A DNA stretch of 40,414 nucleotides from Syntrophaceae bacterium UBA5619 (GCA_002424545.1 DIKL01000055.1:1-40414), one strand, 5' to 3'. Shown: positions 7,113 to 16,411, counted from the stretch's first letter. Program-made: numbers and translations. Notes: generated by a model from the sequence alone, not told the origin.

Positions 7113-8297
7113 ATGCAGATTTCATCAGAGAGCATCAAAGTCGGGCATCCGGATGTCGTCGCGGATGCGATCGCAGCCAACATCATCGCCACCATCCTCG
7201 ACCGGGAGCGCAAAAAAGGGATGGACATCAACACCATGCCTCACTGCGGCATCGAGGTCTTTCTCGGCAAGGGGCTTTGCGTCGTCGGCGGCGAGGTCAG
7301 CACGCGAGCCTGGATCGATCTGGACAAGTGCGTCCGGGAGACCGTCCTCAGTCTCGGTTACAACGACTCGGCGGTCGGACTGAACGGAAATTCGCTTGGG
7401 GTGCTCAACGCCATCATCCCCCAGTCACCTGACATCAATATCGGCACGCGCGCCGATGCGGGCAAATACAAGGAGATCGGTGCCGGCGATCAGGGAATCA
7501 TGTACGGCTTCGCTTGCAACGAAACACCGGAACTGCTCCCGCTTACGTTCGTCCTCGTCAACCGGATGATGCGCGCCTTCGAAAATTGCGATGACCCGAT
7601 CTTTGCCCCGGACGGCAAGGGGCAGGTTTCGGTGGAATACGACGAAAAGACCGGAAAACCGGTGCGGCTGGCCAAGGTCCTGATGTCCAACGCCATCGAC
7701 TACCGGTTCGCGAAGGGGAAAAACGGCTGCGCGATCGAACGGAAGGCCCGGAAGATCGCATTCGACAGCCTGAAGGGCTGCGTGGACAAAAATACGGAAT
7801 TTCTCTTCAATCCGACCGGGGAGTGGCAGGCGGTCAACTCATGCAGCGCGGCGGACTCCGGCGTCACCGGTAGGAAGCTCGTCGTCCAGTTCTACGGCGG
7901 CTATCCCGGCGCCCAGCTCGGAGGAGGCTCCGTCGTCAACAAATCGCCCGAAAAGGTGGACTGCTCCGCCGCCTTCGGTTCGCGGTATGTCGCCAAAAAC
8001 ATCGTCGCCGCCGGCCTCGCTGAAAAGTGCTCCGTTCAGCTCGCCTACGCGATCGGCATTGCCTGTCCATTCTCGATCTATGTGAATACGTTCGGCACCG
8101 GGAAGCTCACCGACCAGAAGCTGGGAAAGGTCATTGAGAAGCTCTTCGATCTGACGCCGGCCGGGATGATCAAGCGATTCGATCTGCTCAACAGCGACAT
8201 CTACCGCCGAATCCCCAGAACCCTCTTCCTGGACGACTACCCCTGGGAGAAGACGGACATGGTGAAACCACTCCAGAAGGAGGCGGAGAGGAAATAA
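7113..8297 (+). CDS. metK: S-adenosylmethionine synthetase, divergent form
   Basis: A 394-residue methionine adenosyltransferase, which makes SAM from methionine and ATP in the cytoplasm. Shared with the family: ESIKVGHPD near the N-terminus (canonical ESVSEGHPD), VGGEVST (58-64), GAGDQG (123-128), TGRKLVV (252-258), RYVAKNIVAAGLA (291-303) and a C-terminal YPWEKTD. The normally invariant GGGAFSGKD loop is instead GGGSVVNKS (270-278), and the next VDRS is VDCS (282-285). It therefore belongs to a divergent MetK group rather than the E. coli type. The ATG at 7113 is chosen because AGGAGAG lies just before it; an open frame extends upstream to 7032 but crosses the leader terminator. The gene stands alone between terminators. 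Confidence 0.9.
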   Translation: MQISSESIKVGHPDVVADAIAANIIATILDRERKKGMDINTMPHCGIEVFLGKGLCVVGGEVSTRAWIDLDKCVRETVLSLGYNDSAVGLNGNSLGVLNAIIPQSPDINIGTRADAGKYKEIGAGDQGIMYGFACNETPELLPLTFVLVNRMMRAFENCDDPIFAPDGKGQVSVEYDEKTGKPVRLAKVLMSNAIDYRFAKGKNGCAIERKARKIAFDSLKGCVDKNTEFLFNPTGEWQAVNSCSAADSGVTGRKLVVQFYGGYPGAQLGGGSVVNKSPEKVDCSAAFGSRYVAKNIVAAGLAEKCSVQLAYAIGIACPFSIYVNTFGTGKLTDQKLGKVIEKLFDLTPAGMIKRFDLLNSDIYRRIPRTLFLDDYPWEKTDMVKPLQKEAERK

Positions 8298-8325
8298 CAA
8301 AACCTCCGCCGGAGAGCACCGCACA

Positions 8326-8364
8326 AACCAGCGCCCCGTGAGCGATGCGCACGGGGCGTTGGTT
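8326..8364. terminator. Bidirectional terminator between metK and the aminotransferase
   Basis: AACCAGCGCCCCGTG and CACGGGGCGTTGGTT pair over about 15 bases around a nine-base loop. The hairpin lies between two convergent genes and has T-rich sequence on its right and A-rich sequence on its left, so it can serve both. Confidence 0.7.
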
Positions 8365-8408
8365 TATGTTGAAATTCATCGCAAACCCGCCGGACATACC
8401 GTTTTCAA

Positions 8409-9323
8409 TCAGGTGTGATAGAGCCAGTGCCGGAACTGTTCATCGTTTCCGGAGACGATCAAAGCCATCCGTTCGGATAGCCTCCGCGTCACCGGTCCGG
8501 GAACTTCCTGCAAGATCCGGTCTCCCACCTGACGGACCGGAATGAGTTTACTGACCGTTCCCGAGAAGAAAATCTCCTCCGCCTCGTTCAGGGTACCGGG
8601 GAGCAGACGGCCGGCAAAGTTTCCGATCCCCATCGTCTCCGCCACCTCGATGAGCGTCTTGCGCGTAATGCTGTTCAGGATCGTCCCCAACGACGACGTC
8701 AGCAGGCGCCCTTCGCGGACCAGAAAAAGCGATTCCGTGCCGCCTTCGGCGATGCAACCCCGCGTATCGAGAAGAATGGCATAATCGAAGCCGAGATCCC
8801 TCGCCTCCGTCCGGGCCACAATGCCGTTCATGTAATTGGCCGCAACCTTGGCCTCGATCGGGACGGTCTGGGGATCAAGCCTTCGCCATTTCGAAATGCA
8901 TGCCGTCACGCTTCCACCTTCCGCCTGCGCAGATTCACCGAGATCTCCCTCCAGATCAAATACGAAGATCGCCACCTGGAACCGCTTGCCGGGGGGGAGG
9001 ATCTTGAAGGCGATCTCGGGATAAAAGCCCATCAGCTTGATGATCCCTTTTTTCAGACCGTTGCGCCGAACCGTTTCCAGAACCGCATCCTGCAATCCCG
9101 AAACGGACAACGGCGGTTCCATGTCCAGCAGCGCGGCCGAATTCCGGAAACGGGCGATATATTCGTCAAGTCGAAAAACGGCCGGCCCGTCCGGCGTCTC
9201 GTGGAATCCGATGACCTCGAAAATGGCCGAGCCCCGCCCGACGCTGTGACTCATGATATGGATTTTCGCTTCACTCCAGGGGACATACGTCCCATCCAAA
9301 AACACGACGCGTTCTTTCATCAT
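8409..9323 (-). CDS. ilvE: Class IV PLP aminotransferase, branched-chain type
   Basis: A 304-residue fold-type IV aminotransferase. The PLP lysine is K159 in EAKVAANYMN, and E193 in EGGTES contacts the cofactor; both match the positions known for the branched-chain enzyme of E. coli. Also seen are HSVGRGSAIFE (26-36) and GTILNSITRKTLIEVA, the segment that binds the PLP phosphate. The likely role is the last step of valine, leucine and isoleucine synthesis. D-amino-acid transaminase and aminodeoxychorismate lyase share the fold, so substrate is inferred. The start is set at ATG 9323, nine bases after GGAGG; the longer frame begins with a TTG inside that ribosome site. It is monocistronic, divergent from the ABC gene. 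Confidence 0.82.
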   Translation of the reverse strand: MMKERVVFLDGTYVPWSEAKIHIMSHSVGRGSAIFEVIGFHETPDGPAVFRLDEYIARFRNSAALLDMEPPLSVSGLQDAVLETVRRNGLKKGIIKLMGFYPEIAFKILPPGKRFQVAIFVFDLEGDLGESAQAEGGSVTACISKWRRLDPQTVPIEAKVAANYMNGIVARTEARDLGFDYAILLDTRGCIAEGGTESLFLVREGRLLTSSLGTILNSITRKTLIEVAETMGIGNFAGRLLPGTLNEAEEIFFSGTVSKLIPVRQVGDRILQEVPGPVTRRLSERMALIVSGNDEQFRHWLYHT

Positions 9324-9468
9324 TCTTCTCTTCCTCCTCAAGATTCCGTTCGGACGACCGTCGGAATAGGGTGTTATTTTTTTTCATTTCTGCTATCCAT
9401 GACCGGCGCGTGATCGAGACCGGACGGCCGGCGCGCACTGTATCAAAAGACCGGGAGGATTACAACCT

Positions 9469-10995
9469 TTGAGCCCTGGCATGCAACGAAAGAATGAACC
9501 CCTCATCACGCTTGAGCGCGTCACGCTGCGCAGGGGAGACCGGATGCTGCTTCCCGGGACATTCTGGGAAATCCGCGGCGGAGAAAACTGGGCAATCCTG
9601 GGACCCAACGGTTCGGGAAAATCCGCTCTCGCCGGGGCGATTCGAGGCGATGTTCCATACGTTCGGGGAAGGCTGATCCGTCATGACCCGGAGGACACAG
9701 GAAACCGTATCGGTTATGTCTCCTTTGAACTGCAGGAAGAAATCCTGGCCCGCGAGGAACGCCGGGAGGATGCACGTGCATTCAGCGGTCGGGGGCGGGA
9801 ACGGACGGCCGGGGAACTGCTCGGGGACAACGACGGCGATCCCGCCCTGCTGGAAACCATCGTCGACACCTTGAATCTCCGCTCCGTTCTTGGCCACGGT
9901 ATCCGAACCCTCTCCAACGGGGAGATCCGCAAGCTTCTGATCGCCCGAGCCCTGGGGTCCTCACCCAAACTCCTGATCCTGGACGATCCTTTTGCGGGAC
10001 TCGACGCCGGCAGCCGACAAACCCTGGCTTCCGCCGTGACGAAACTAATGGAACACGGGACACAGATTCTCCTGGTCGCGCAGCGTCCGGAAGAGGTGAT
10101 CGCGGGCATCTCCCATGTGCTTTTGATCCGCAACGGCCGCGTTGCGCTCACCGGACGGAAGGAAGAGGTGCTCACCCCCGCTCGATTAAGACGTTTCACG
10201 GCAAAGGGGAGCCCCCTCGCGGCGGTCCAGCCGCCCTGTCCGGATGCCGGCCCCAATGCCGGATTTCCCGGCGAACCTCTCGTCGAGATGATCGATATCC
10301 GCGTCGCCTACGGGGAAACCATTGTCTTCAACGGCATGAACTGGACGGTTCGACGGGGGGAAAACTGGGCGGTCATCGGTCCGAACGGCTCCGGGAAATC
10401 GACCCTGTTGAACCTGATCACGGGGGACAACCTGCAGGTCTACGCCAACGAGGTCCGACTCTTCGGAAAGCGGCGGGGCGAAGGGGAAAGCGTCTGGGAG
10501 ATCCGGCGGAGAATGGGGGTGGTCTCGCCAGAGCTGCAACTCCGTTACCGCAAGCCGGTCTCCGTTCGAGAGGTGATTCTCTCCGGCTTCTTCGACTCGA
10601 TAGGCTTATACCGCCGTCCGGATCGGGAACAGCAGGCGCGGGCCGAAAATTGGCTGACGATCCTCGGCATGACCGAAATGGCGGAGCGGCAGTTTCCGCG
10701 CCTCTCCTATGGTGAAAAACGGCTGGCTCTGATCGCCCGGGCGATGGTCAAATGCCCGGAGCTTCTCATCCTGGATGAACCGTGTCAGGGGCTGGACAGC
10801 GTCAACCGGGAGAAGGCGCTTGCGCTGATGGAGGGGATCGGGGGAGGAACGCGAACCAACCTGATCTATGTCACACACCATGAGGAGGAGATGATTCCCT
10901 CCATCCGCCATATCCTGCGGCTGGACAAAAGCGAACGGCCGGTCGGGAAACAATCTATCCCGAATGCGGGAGATGCACAGCCGAATCGGGGATGA
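9469..10995 (+). CDS. modF: ModF/PhrA-like protein with two ABC ATPase domains
   Basis: A 508-residue soluble protein made of two ABC cassettes with no membrane segment. Domain 1: Walker A GPNGSGKS (45-52), signature LSNGE (148-152), Walker B LLILDD (168-173). Domain 2: GPNGSGKS (304-311), signature LSYGE (412-416), Walker B LLILDE (432-437) and switch histidine in VTHH. This matches the E. coli ModF/PhrA family, of uncertain function and often linked to molybdate genes; no mod gene is nearby here. In domain 1 the catalytic Glu is Asp and the switch His appears to be Gln (AQR), so it is probably weakly active. The TTG at 9469 is ten bases after GGGAGG; an ATG at 9481 is the alternative. The 3' end overlaps the convergent HD gene by 41 bases. 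Confidence 0.8.
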   Translation: MSPGMQRKNEPLITLERVTLRRGDRMLLPGTFWEIRGGENWAILGPNGSGKSALAGAIRGDVPYVRGRLIRHDPEDTGNRIGYVSFELQEEILAREERREDARAFSGRGRERTAGELLGDNDGDPALLETIVDTLNLRSVLGHGIRTLSNGEIRKLLIARALGSSPKLLILDDPFAGLDAGSRQTLASAVTKLMEHGTQILLVAQRPEEVIAGISHVLLIRNGRVALTGRKEEVLTPARLRRFTAKGSPLAAVQPPCPDAGPNAGFPGEPLVEMIDIRVAYGETIVFNGMNWTVRRGENWAVIGPNGSGKSTLLNLITGDNLQVYANEVRLFGKRRGEGESVWEIRRRMGVVSPELQLRYRKPVSVREVILSGFFDSIGLYRRPDREQQARAENWLTILGMTEMAERQFPRLSYGEKRLALIARAMVKCPELLILDEPCQGLDSVNREKALALMEGIGGGTRTNLIYVTHHEEEMIPSIRHILRLDKSERPVGKQSIPNAGDAQPNRG

Positions 10996-11539
10996 GGTCT
11001 TCCGGAACGATGGAAAGACCGGCAAACAACCGCCGCTCCAGCGCCTCCGACTTCTCCCAGAGGAGCAGAAGCGCGCTTTTGCGCTCCGGCGACAGACCGT
11101 ATCGTTCGACGATGTATTGCATCCGCTCGGCAAGAGGAACGATCCGATCGTGGAGAACCCGCTTGTCGGCGTAATTGACGATCTCCGCCTCGTCGGGTAC
11201 GGGCGACGCGAAATAACGCTCCAGGCGAACATGCTGGCCGACAATACGGCCCACTTCCGGGTAGCCCATTTCCGTCAACATTTTCCTCCCGGTCTCGGCA
11301 TGGTCCTCCCCGGTGCTAAAGCTCCGGGTCTTGGTGATGTCGTGGAGGAGCGCGGCCGCCCGGATCAGATCTCGGTTGAGCCCGTTCGTTTCGCGATGAT
11401 CGGCCATCCAGAGGGAGACCCGGCAGACCTGCCGGGAGTGGGCCACGATGTTTTCCAGCATTCCCGCCTCGGCAACCAGTCGTCGGCACTCCGTCGCGGA
11501 GGGAATTCGGATCCGCTCTACATTCATGGTTTTCTTCAT
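10955..11539 (-). CDS. HD-domain phosphohydrolase family protein
   Basis: A 194-residue protein with an HD hydrolase core: H34 (AHSRQV), the HD pair H66-D67 (ALLHD), H80 (EDHAETG), H103 (QHVRLE) and D125 (NYADKRV). These are metal ligands of the HD superfamily, whose members remove phosphate from nucleotides or related small molecules. The real substrate cannot be told from sequence. It is last in the argC-cysS-nifS unit, 70 bases after nifS. The start is uncertain: ATG 11539 is used, while ATGs at 11593 and 11527 are also possible and none has a clear ribosome site. Confidence 0.75.
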   Translation of the reverse strand: MKKTMNVERIRIPSATECRRLVAEAGMLENIVAHSRQVCRVSLWMADHRETNGLNRDLIRAAALLHDITKTRSFSTGEDHAETGRKMLTEMGYPEVGRIVGQHVRLERYFASPVPDEAEIVNYADKRVLHDRIVPLAERMQYIVERYGLSPERKSALLLLWEKSEALERRLFAGLSIVPEDLIPDSAVHLPHSG

Positions 11540-11609
11540 AACAGATCGGCCGAGAAATGGCCAGCGGATTCGACAGGCGGCGAGGAGCGACATTGCAGCG
11601 GTGGATGGA

Positions 11610-12755
11610 TCATCGCCTGCCGCGCTGCTTTTCGACCAGCGCCTTCAGGATCGGAACCACGCGGTCCAGTTCCTCTTCGGTATTGCCTCTTCCCAGGCTG
11701 AACCGCACTGTGCCGACGGAAAATTCCTCCGGAACGCGCAGGGACGCCAGAACCGGAGAAATCCGGGTCTCGCCCGCCGCGCACGCGGAACCGGCGGAGA
11801 CGGCGATCCCGCGCAGATCGAGCGCCCGGACGAGCGCCTCGCCGGAAACGCCGGCGAAAGAGAGGCTGGACAGGTGGGGCAAGCGTTCGGAGGGATGGCC
11901 GTTCATGCGAATGTCGGGAATCTCCGCCCGGATCCGCCTTTCGAGCTCGTCCCGGAGTGCCTGCAAACGGATCCCCTGTGCGTCGAGGTCGCGTAAAGCG
12001 ATCATGCAGGCCATCCCAAGCCCCACGATGCCCGGGACGTTCTCCGTCCCACTGCGGAGCCCCCGTTCCTGATGGCCGCCGAAGGTGATCGGCGCCAGCG
12101 TCGCGCCGCTCCGGATGTAGAGGGCCCCCGTCCCCTTCGGTCCTTGGATCTTGTGGCCGGCAATGGAGAGGAGATCGACCCCCAAATTCGCTACCGCAAC
12201 CGGGATCTTTCCGACACTCTGGACGGCGTCGGTGTGAAAACCGATTCCCCGCTCCCGGGCGATTGAACCAATTTCCCGAAGAGGCTGGATCGTTCCAACC
12301 TCATTGTTGGCATGCATGATCGTGATCAGGAAGGTCCGTCCGGTAATCGCCCGCCGGACCTCGTCGGGGTCCACCCGTCCCTCTCCGTCCACCGGAAGGA
12401 ACGTCACGGCGAATCCCCGCTCGGTCAGGTGACGGCAAGCCTGCTCCACGGCGGGGTGCTCGATGGCGGAGGTGATGATGTGATTTTTCCGTTCTCTTTG
12501 GGCGAAGGCGCTTCCCAAAACGGCAAGATTGTCGGCCTCCGTGCCGCCGCCCGTGAAAACGATCTCGGAAGGATCCGCCCCGATCAAGGCGGCTACCCGG
12601 CGGCGCGCCGTCTCGACGGCCTCGCGGGCAAAGCGTCCCTCCCGATGGATGCTGGATGGATTCCCGAAGCGGTTCGCGAAGAGGGACATCATCGCCCCCA
12701 GCACCTCCGGATGGATGGGCGTCGTGGCACTGTGATCGAAGTAGATCTGTTCCAT
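11610..12755 (-). CDS. nifS: Cysteine desulfurase, NifS/IscS family
   Basis: A 381-residue PLP enzyme that takes sulfur from cysteine for Fe-S clusters and thio-modified tRNA. Seen: YFDHSATTP at the N-terminus, H100 in AIEHPAV stacking on PLP, SIAGHKIQGPKG with Schiff-base K202, RSGTENVPGIVG, and SAGSACAAG with nucleophilic C325 in a mobile loop. The ATG at 12755 was chosen because family members begin about eight residues before HSATT; the frame stays open upstream through the end of cysS. It starts seven bases after the cysS stop, so the two are translated from one message. No iscU, iscA or regulator lies beside it, so a tRNA thiolation role (with mnmA elsewhere) is as likely as Fe-S assembly. 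Confidence 0.9.
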   Translation of the reverse strand: MEQIYFDHSATTPIHPEVLGAMMSLFANRFGNPSSIHREGRFAREAVETARRRVAALIGADPSEIVFTGGGTEADNLAVLGSAFAQRERKNHIITSAIEHPAVEQACRHLTERGFAVTFLPVDGEGRVDPDEVRRAITGRTFLITIMHANNEVGTIQPLREIGSIARERGIGFHTDAVQSVGKIPVAVANLGVDLLSIAGHKIQGPKGTGALYIRSGATLAPITFGGHQERGLRSGTENVPGIVGLGMACMIALRDLDAQGIRLQALRDELERRIRAEIPDIRMNGHPSERLPHLSSLSFAGVSGEALVRALDLRGIAVSAGSACAAGETRISPVLASLRVPEEFSVGTVRFSLGRGNTEEELDRVVPILKALVEKQRGRR

Positions 12756-12762
12756 CGTGGAC

Positions 12763-14223
12763 CTACGCGATCGTCCAGGTCGTAGCATCCGGCCCGTCCT
12801 GGAGCAGGACGCCCTTTGCCGCCAATCCGTTCCGGATCTCGTCGGCCCTGGCCCATGCCTTGGCCTTCCGCGCGGCGCATCGCTCGGCAATCAGACGTTC
12901 GATCTCCGCAACGATCAGGCCTCTCTTGCCCGATTCCCGCTCCCGGTCCCCGCGCAGGTAAGTGTCCGGTTTTTCCAGGAACAGACCTAAAACGGCGCCG
13001 ATCTCGAGGAAGGTCTTTTCCGTCTGCATTGAGACACCGGGGGATAGGAACGGTTTTTTCCCCACCAACGAGGCGTTGACCGCGCGGACGGCGTCGAAAA
13101 GGTGGCCGATAGCCCGCGCGGTGTTGAAATCATCGTCCATGGACTCGGCAAAGCCGTCGCGGAGGGCCTGGAGGTGGACGGTCGTCTTTTCGTCCCGTTC
13201 CGCGGACTCGGCGGCCGTTTCGTTGCCGCCCTCCGCAACCTCATTTAGCGCCTGCAACATCGAATAGAAGCGGTTCATCGCCTGGCGGGCCTCATTCAGC
13301 GCCGTGTCGGAGAAATCGACGGGGCTGCGGTAATGGCTCTGGAGCAGGAAGAACCGCAGCACCTCGGGATGATACTGTTGCAGAATGTCCCGAATCGTGA
13401 AGAAGTTGCCGAGAGACTTCGACATCTTCTCGCTGTTCACTCGGACAAAACCGTTGTGCACCCAATAGCGAACCGCCGTCTTGCCGGTGGATCCCTCCGA
13501 CTGGGCAATCTCGTTTTCATGGTGGGGAAATATCAGGTCCTCGCCCCCTCCGTGGATGTCGAACGTGTCGCCGAGGTATCGCCGGCTCATCGCGGAACAT
13601 TCGAGGTGCCAGCCCGGCCGTCCTCTGCCCCAGGGGCTCTCCCACCAGGGCTCCCCCTCCTTGCTCGTCTTCCAGAGCGCGAAATCGAGCGGGCTTCGTT
13701 TCTTTTCGTTCACGTCCACGCGGGCGCCGGAGAGCATCTCCTCCAGGTTTCTTCCCGAGAGTTTCCCGTATCCCGGGAATCGCTCGACCGCATAATAGAC
13801 GTCCCCGTTCATGGGATAGGCCAAGCCCTTCGCGATCAGCTCGTTGATGAGGCCGATCATCCCCGGGATGTTTTCCGTCGCGCGGGGTGAAAATGTCGGC
13901 GGCAGAACGCCCAACATCGCCATGTCCCTGTCGTGTTCCCGGATGAACCGCTCCGCGATCTCGCCGATTTCCTTCCGTTCGCGGCGGGCACGGTCAATGA
14001 TCTTGTCGTCGACATCGGTGAAGTTCTTCACATAGGTAACGTCCCAGCCTCGGGAACGCAGATGGCGGGTGATCACGTCGAAAACGACGGCCGAGCGGGC
14101 ATGACCCACATGGCAGAGGTCATACGCCGTGATCCCGCAAACGTAGATCCCCACTTTCCCCTCCCGGAGGGGTTGGAATTCCTCTTTCCTTCTAGACTGG
14201 GTGTTGTAGATTTTCAGGGCCAT
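12763..14223 (-). CDS. cysS: Cysteinyl-tRNA synthetase
   Basis: 486 residues, usual length for class I CysRS. Signatures: HVGH (38-41) as the HIGH motif and KMSKS (266-270). The zinc ligands that select cysteine are C29, C209, H234 and E238. The C-terminal anticodon-binding helices end in DATTWTIA. The ATG at 14223 follows GGAGGAGCG closely; the longer open frame upstream runs into argC in another frame. It sits between argC (15 bases upstream) and nifS (seven bases downstream), so cysteine charging and cysteine-sulfur use are co-transcribed. Confidence 0.95.
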   Translation of the reverse strand: MALKIYNTQSRRKEEFQPLREGKVGIYVCGITAYDLCHVGHARSAVVFDVITRHLRSRGWDVTYVKNFTDVDDKIIDRARRERKEIGEIAERFIREHDRDMAMLGVLPPTFSPRATENIPGMIGLINELIAKGLAYPMNGDVYYAVERFPGYGKLSGRNLEEMLSGARVDVNEKKRSPLDFALWKTSKEGEPWWESPWGRGRPGWHLECSAMSRRYLGDTFDIHGGGEDLIFPHHENEIAQSEGSTGKTAVRYWVHNGFVRVNSEKMSKSLGNFFTIRDILQQYHPEVLRFFLLQSHYRSPVDFSDTALNEARQAMNRFYSMLQALNEVAEGGNETAAESAERDEKTTVHLQALRDGFAESMDDDFNTARAIGHLFDAVRAVNASLVGKKPFLSPGVSMQTEKTFLEIGAVLGLFLEKPDTYLRGDRERESGKRGLIVAEIERLIAERCAARKAKAWARADEIRNGLAAKGVLLQDGPDATTWTIA

Positions 14224-14237
14224 CGCTCCTCCGGCAA

Positions 14238-15275
14238 TCAGGGGTAGAGGGCCACCAGCGGAAGACCGGTCGTTTCCGGAAGATCGGACATCAGATTCAT
14301 GTTCTGGATCGCCTGGCCGGAGGCCCCCTTGATGAGGTTGTCGATCGCGGAGACGACGATCAGGCGACCGGTCCGCTTGTCCACGGTCACGCCGATATCG
14401 CAAAAATTGGAACCGACGACGGAGGAGAGGTTGGGGAATTGACCATTCCGACAAATCCGAATGAACGGCTCCTTGCCATAGAAATCCCGATAAAGCGACG
14501 TTGCCTCCTCGACGCTCACGTTTTTCTCGAGTTTGGCGTAGATTGTGCTAAGGATTCCCCGTTTGACCGGCAGCAGGTGCGGCGTAAACGAGATCTTCAT
14601 CTCCCGACCCGCGAGGAGTCCAAGCTCCTGCTCGATCTCCGGGGTGTGCCGATGACCCCCGACCTTGTAAGCCTTGAAGCCCCCGTCCACCTCGCAGAAC
14701 AACGAGCCGATCACGGGTTCCCGCCCCGCCCCGCTGACACCCGATTTCGAGTCGGCGATCACGGAGTCCGGATCGATCCAGCCCGACCGCAGGACGGGCG
14801 CCAGACCCAGGATGATGCTCGTGGGATAACAGCCGGGATTGGCGACAAGACATGTCCCGCGAATCTCCTCCCGATGCAGTTCGGGCAAACCGTAGACCGC
14901 CTTTTCAAGCATCTCGAAGGCGGTATGCCGCCCATACCAGCCCTCATACGTCGCCCGCTCCCGGATGCGGAAATCAGCGCTCAGATCGACGACCTTCCGT
15001 CCCGCTCCGACGAATACGGGGGCAATCTCCATCGAAACGCCGTGCGGGAGGGCCAGAAAGATGAAATCGGCAATGCCGGCCACGGCTTCGGGAAGATCGT
15101 TCGTATATACGAGATCGGTAAGACCCGCCAGGGCCGGATAGACCTCACCGACGGGCATCCCCGCGAACCGCCGCGAGGTGGCAACCACAACCTTTGCCTC
15201 CGGGTGGGCAAACAGCAGCCGCAGAAGTTCCTGCCCGGTATAACCGCTCCCTCCGTAGATACCGACTCGGATCAC
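14238..15275 (-). CDS. argC: N-acetyl-gamma-glutamyl-phosphate reductase
   Basis: Third enzyme of arginine synthesis, reducing N-acetylglutamyl phosphate with NADPH. The protein is about 345 residues with the nucleotide-binding [10 protein letters not shown] at residues 5-14, catalytic C149 in NPGCYPTS, and [14 protein letters not shown] with the catalytic histidine. The GTG at 15275 is preferred: AAGGAG lies nine bases before it and it gives the family N-terminus IRVGIYG. An ATG at 15284 abuts the ribosome site, and an ATG at 15332 would add 19 residues. It is first in a unit with cysS, nifS and the HD gene, after a terminator that separates it from rpsI. No other arg gene is in the window. 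Confidence 0.92.
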   Translation of the reverse strand: MIRVGIYGGSGYTGQELLRLLFAHPEAKVVVATSRRFAGMPVGEVYPALAGLTDLVYTNDLPEAVAGIADFIFLALPHGVSMEIAPVFVGAGRKVVDLSADFRIRERATYEGWYGRHTAFEMLEKAVYGLPELHREEIRGTCLVANPGCYPTSIILGLAPVLRSGWIDPDSVIADSKSGVSGAGREPVIGSLFCEVDGGFKAYKVGGHRHTPEIEQELGLLAGREMKISFTPHLLPVKRGILSTIYAKLEKNVSVEEATSLYRDFYGKEPFIRICRNGQFPNLSSVVGSNFCDIGVTVDKRTGRLIVVSAIDNLIKGASGQAIQNMNLMSDLPETTGLPLVALYP

Positions 15276-15380
15276 CTCACGCATCTCCTTGCGATGGAAG
15301 ATCTCCTCAACAGGCTGCGAAGAACCTTCCATGACTTCCCCCCGCGACAAGCCGCGGAAAATACACTCACGAACATACCC

Positions 15381-15407
15381 AAAAGAAAGGGAGGCTGTCA
15401 GCCTCCC
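15381..15407 (-). terminator. Terminator after rpsI
   Basis: On the minus strand GGGAGGC, loop TGACA, GCCTCCC is followed by TTTCTTTT. It begins 10 bases past the rpsI stop and closes the rplM-rpsI transcript. Confidence 0.8.
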
Positions 15408-15416
15408 CCGCGGAAT

Positions 15417-15809
15417 TTATCTCTTGGAGAACTGGAACCTCTTCCGGGCCCCCGGTTGACCATATTTCTTTCTTTCCTTCATGCGGGAGTCCCGCGTTAG
15501 AAAGCCGGCCTTTTTCAGGATCGCTCTCAGATCCGCGTCATATTCCACCAGCGCTTTGGAGATTCCGTGCTTCACGGCGCCCGCCTGACCGGCCATGCCG
15601 CCCCCATCGACACTGATGTAAAAGTCGAGAAGACCCTTTTTCCCGGTCATCTCGAGAGGCTGCTGAATGATCATTTTCAGACTTTCCCGCGTGAAATAAT
15701 CGTCGAAATTCCGCTTGTTCACCTGCCAGATGCCGGTGCCTTCCTTCATGTAGACCCTGGCAATCGCGCTCTTCCTTTTCCCCGTTGCGTAAACCCGTCT
15801 TTCCGTCAT
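15417..15809 (-). CDS. rpsI: 30S ribosomal protein S9
   Basis: 130 residues, full length. Starts [15 protein letters not shown], carries [19 protein letters not shown] in the middle, and ends with the basic tail KRFQFSKR, which reaches the P-site tRNA. The ATG at 15809 follows GAGAGGG; an in-frame upstream codon at 15833 would add non-family residues. It follows rplM by 49 bases, the standard L13-S9 pair. Confidence 0.97.
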   Translation of the reverse strand: MTERRVYATGKRKSAIARVYMKEGTGIWQVNKRNFDDYFTRESLKMIIQQPLEMTGKKGLLDFYISVDGGGMAGQAGAVKHGISKALVEYDADLRAILKKAGFLTRDSRMKERKKYGQPGARKRFQFSKR

Positions 15810-15858
15810 ATCCCTCTCCAGATTGGTCCTCACGAACCCGATGTTCGCCGTAGCGACG

Positions 15859-16287
15859 TTACAACGTCAGAATGCGGGGGCACTGCGCCGCATGCGGATG
15901 GTCGTTGCCGGTGTAAATCTTGAGCTTCTTCAGCATGGCCCTCCCCAGCGTATTCTTGGGAAGCATCCCCTTGACGGCCGTCCGCAACAGATCCTCGGGT
16001 TTGATGCTCAGCATCCGGCCTGCCGTCGTTGCCTTGAGGCCGCCCGGATAGCCCGAATAACGGTAATAGATCTTGTCGGTCAGCTTCTTGCCGGTCAGAC
16101 TGATCTTCTCGGCGTTCACCACAATCACGAAATCTCCCGTATCCGTATGGGGGGTATACACGGGTTTGTGCTTTCCCCGAAGGCGGTGCGCAATTTCGCT
16201 CGCCAGCCTTCCCAACACCTTGTCCCCGGCATCCACCAAATACCAGTCACGATTGACCTCCCCTTTTTTTGCCTGATATGTCTTCAT
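15859..16287 (-). CDS. rplM: 50S ribosomal protein L13
   Basis: 142 residues beginning [20 protein letters not shown], the family N-terminus, with the conserved VLGRLAS (about 24-30), [12 protein letters not shown] and a C-terminal [12 protein letters not shown]13 is an early 23S-binding assembly protein. The ATG at 16287 is preceded by another ATG codon and GGGTGAG. It has its own promoter and is co-transcribed with rpsI. Confidence 0.97.
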   Translation of the reverse strand: MKTYQAKKGEVNRDWYLVDAGDKVLGRLASEIAHRLRGKHKPVYTPHTDTGDFVIVVNAEKISLTGKKLTDKIYYRYSGYPGGLKATTAGRMLSIKPEDLLRTAVKGMLPKNTLGRAMLKKLKIYTGNDHPHAAQCPRILTL

Positions 16288-16321
16288 CATCTCACCCGGT
16301 ACGCATGAATTTGAACGTGGA

Positions 16322-16350
16322 TCAATACGCAAATTTATCCTCCTTGTCAA
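16322..16350 (-). promoter_or_regulatory. Promoter of rplM-rpsI
   Basis: On the minus strand TTGACA (16350-16345) and TATTGA (16327-16322) are 17 bases apart. Transcription would begin near 16314, giving a short leader to the L13 start at 16287. Confidence 0.65.
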
Positions 16351-16411
16351 GGAAAAACCTGCATAAAAACGAAAAAGGCGAGACATTCCTCCGGATACAA
16401 CCGTTCACCCC

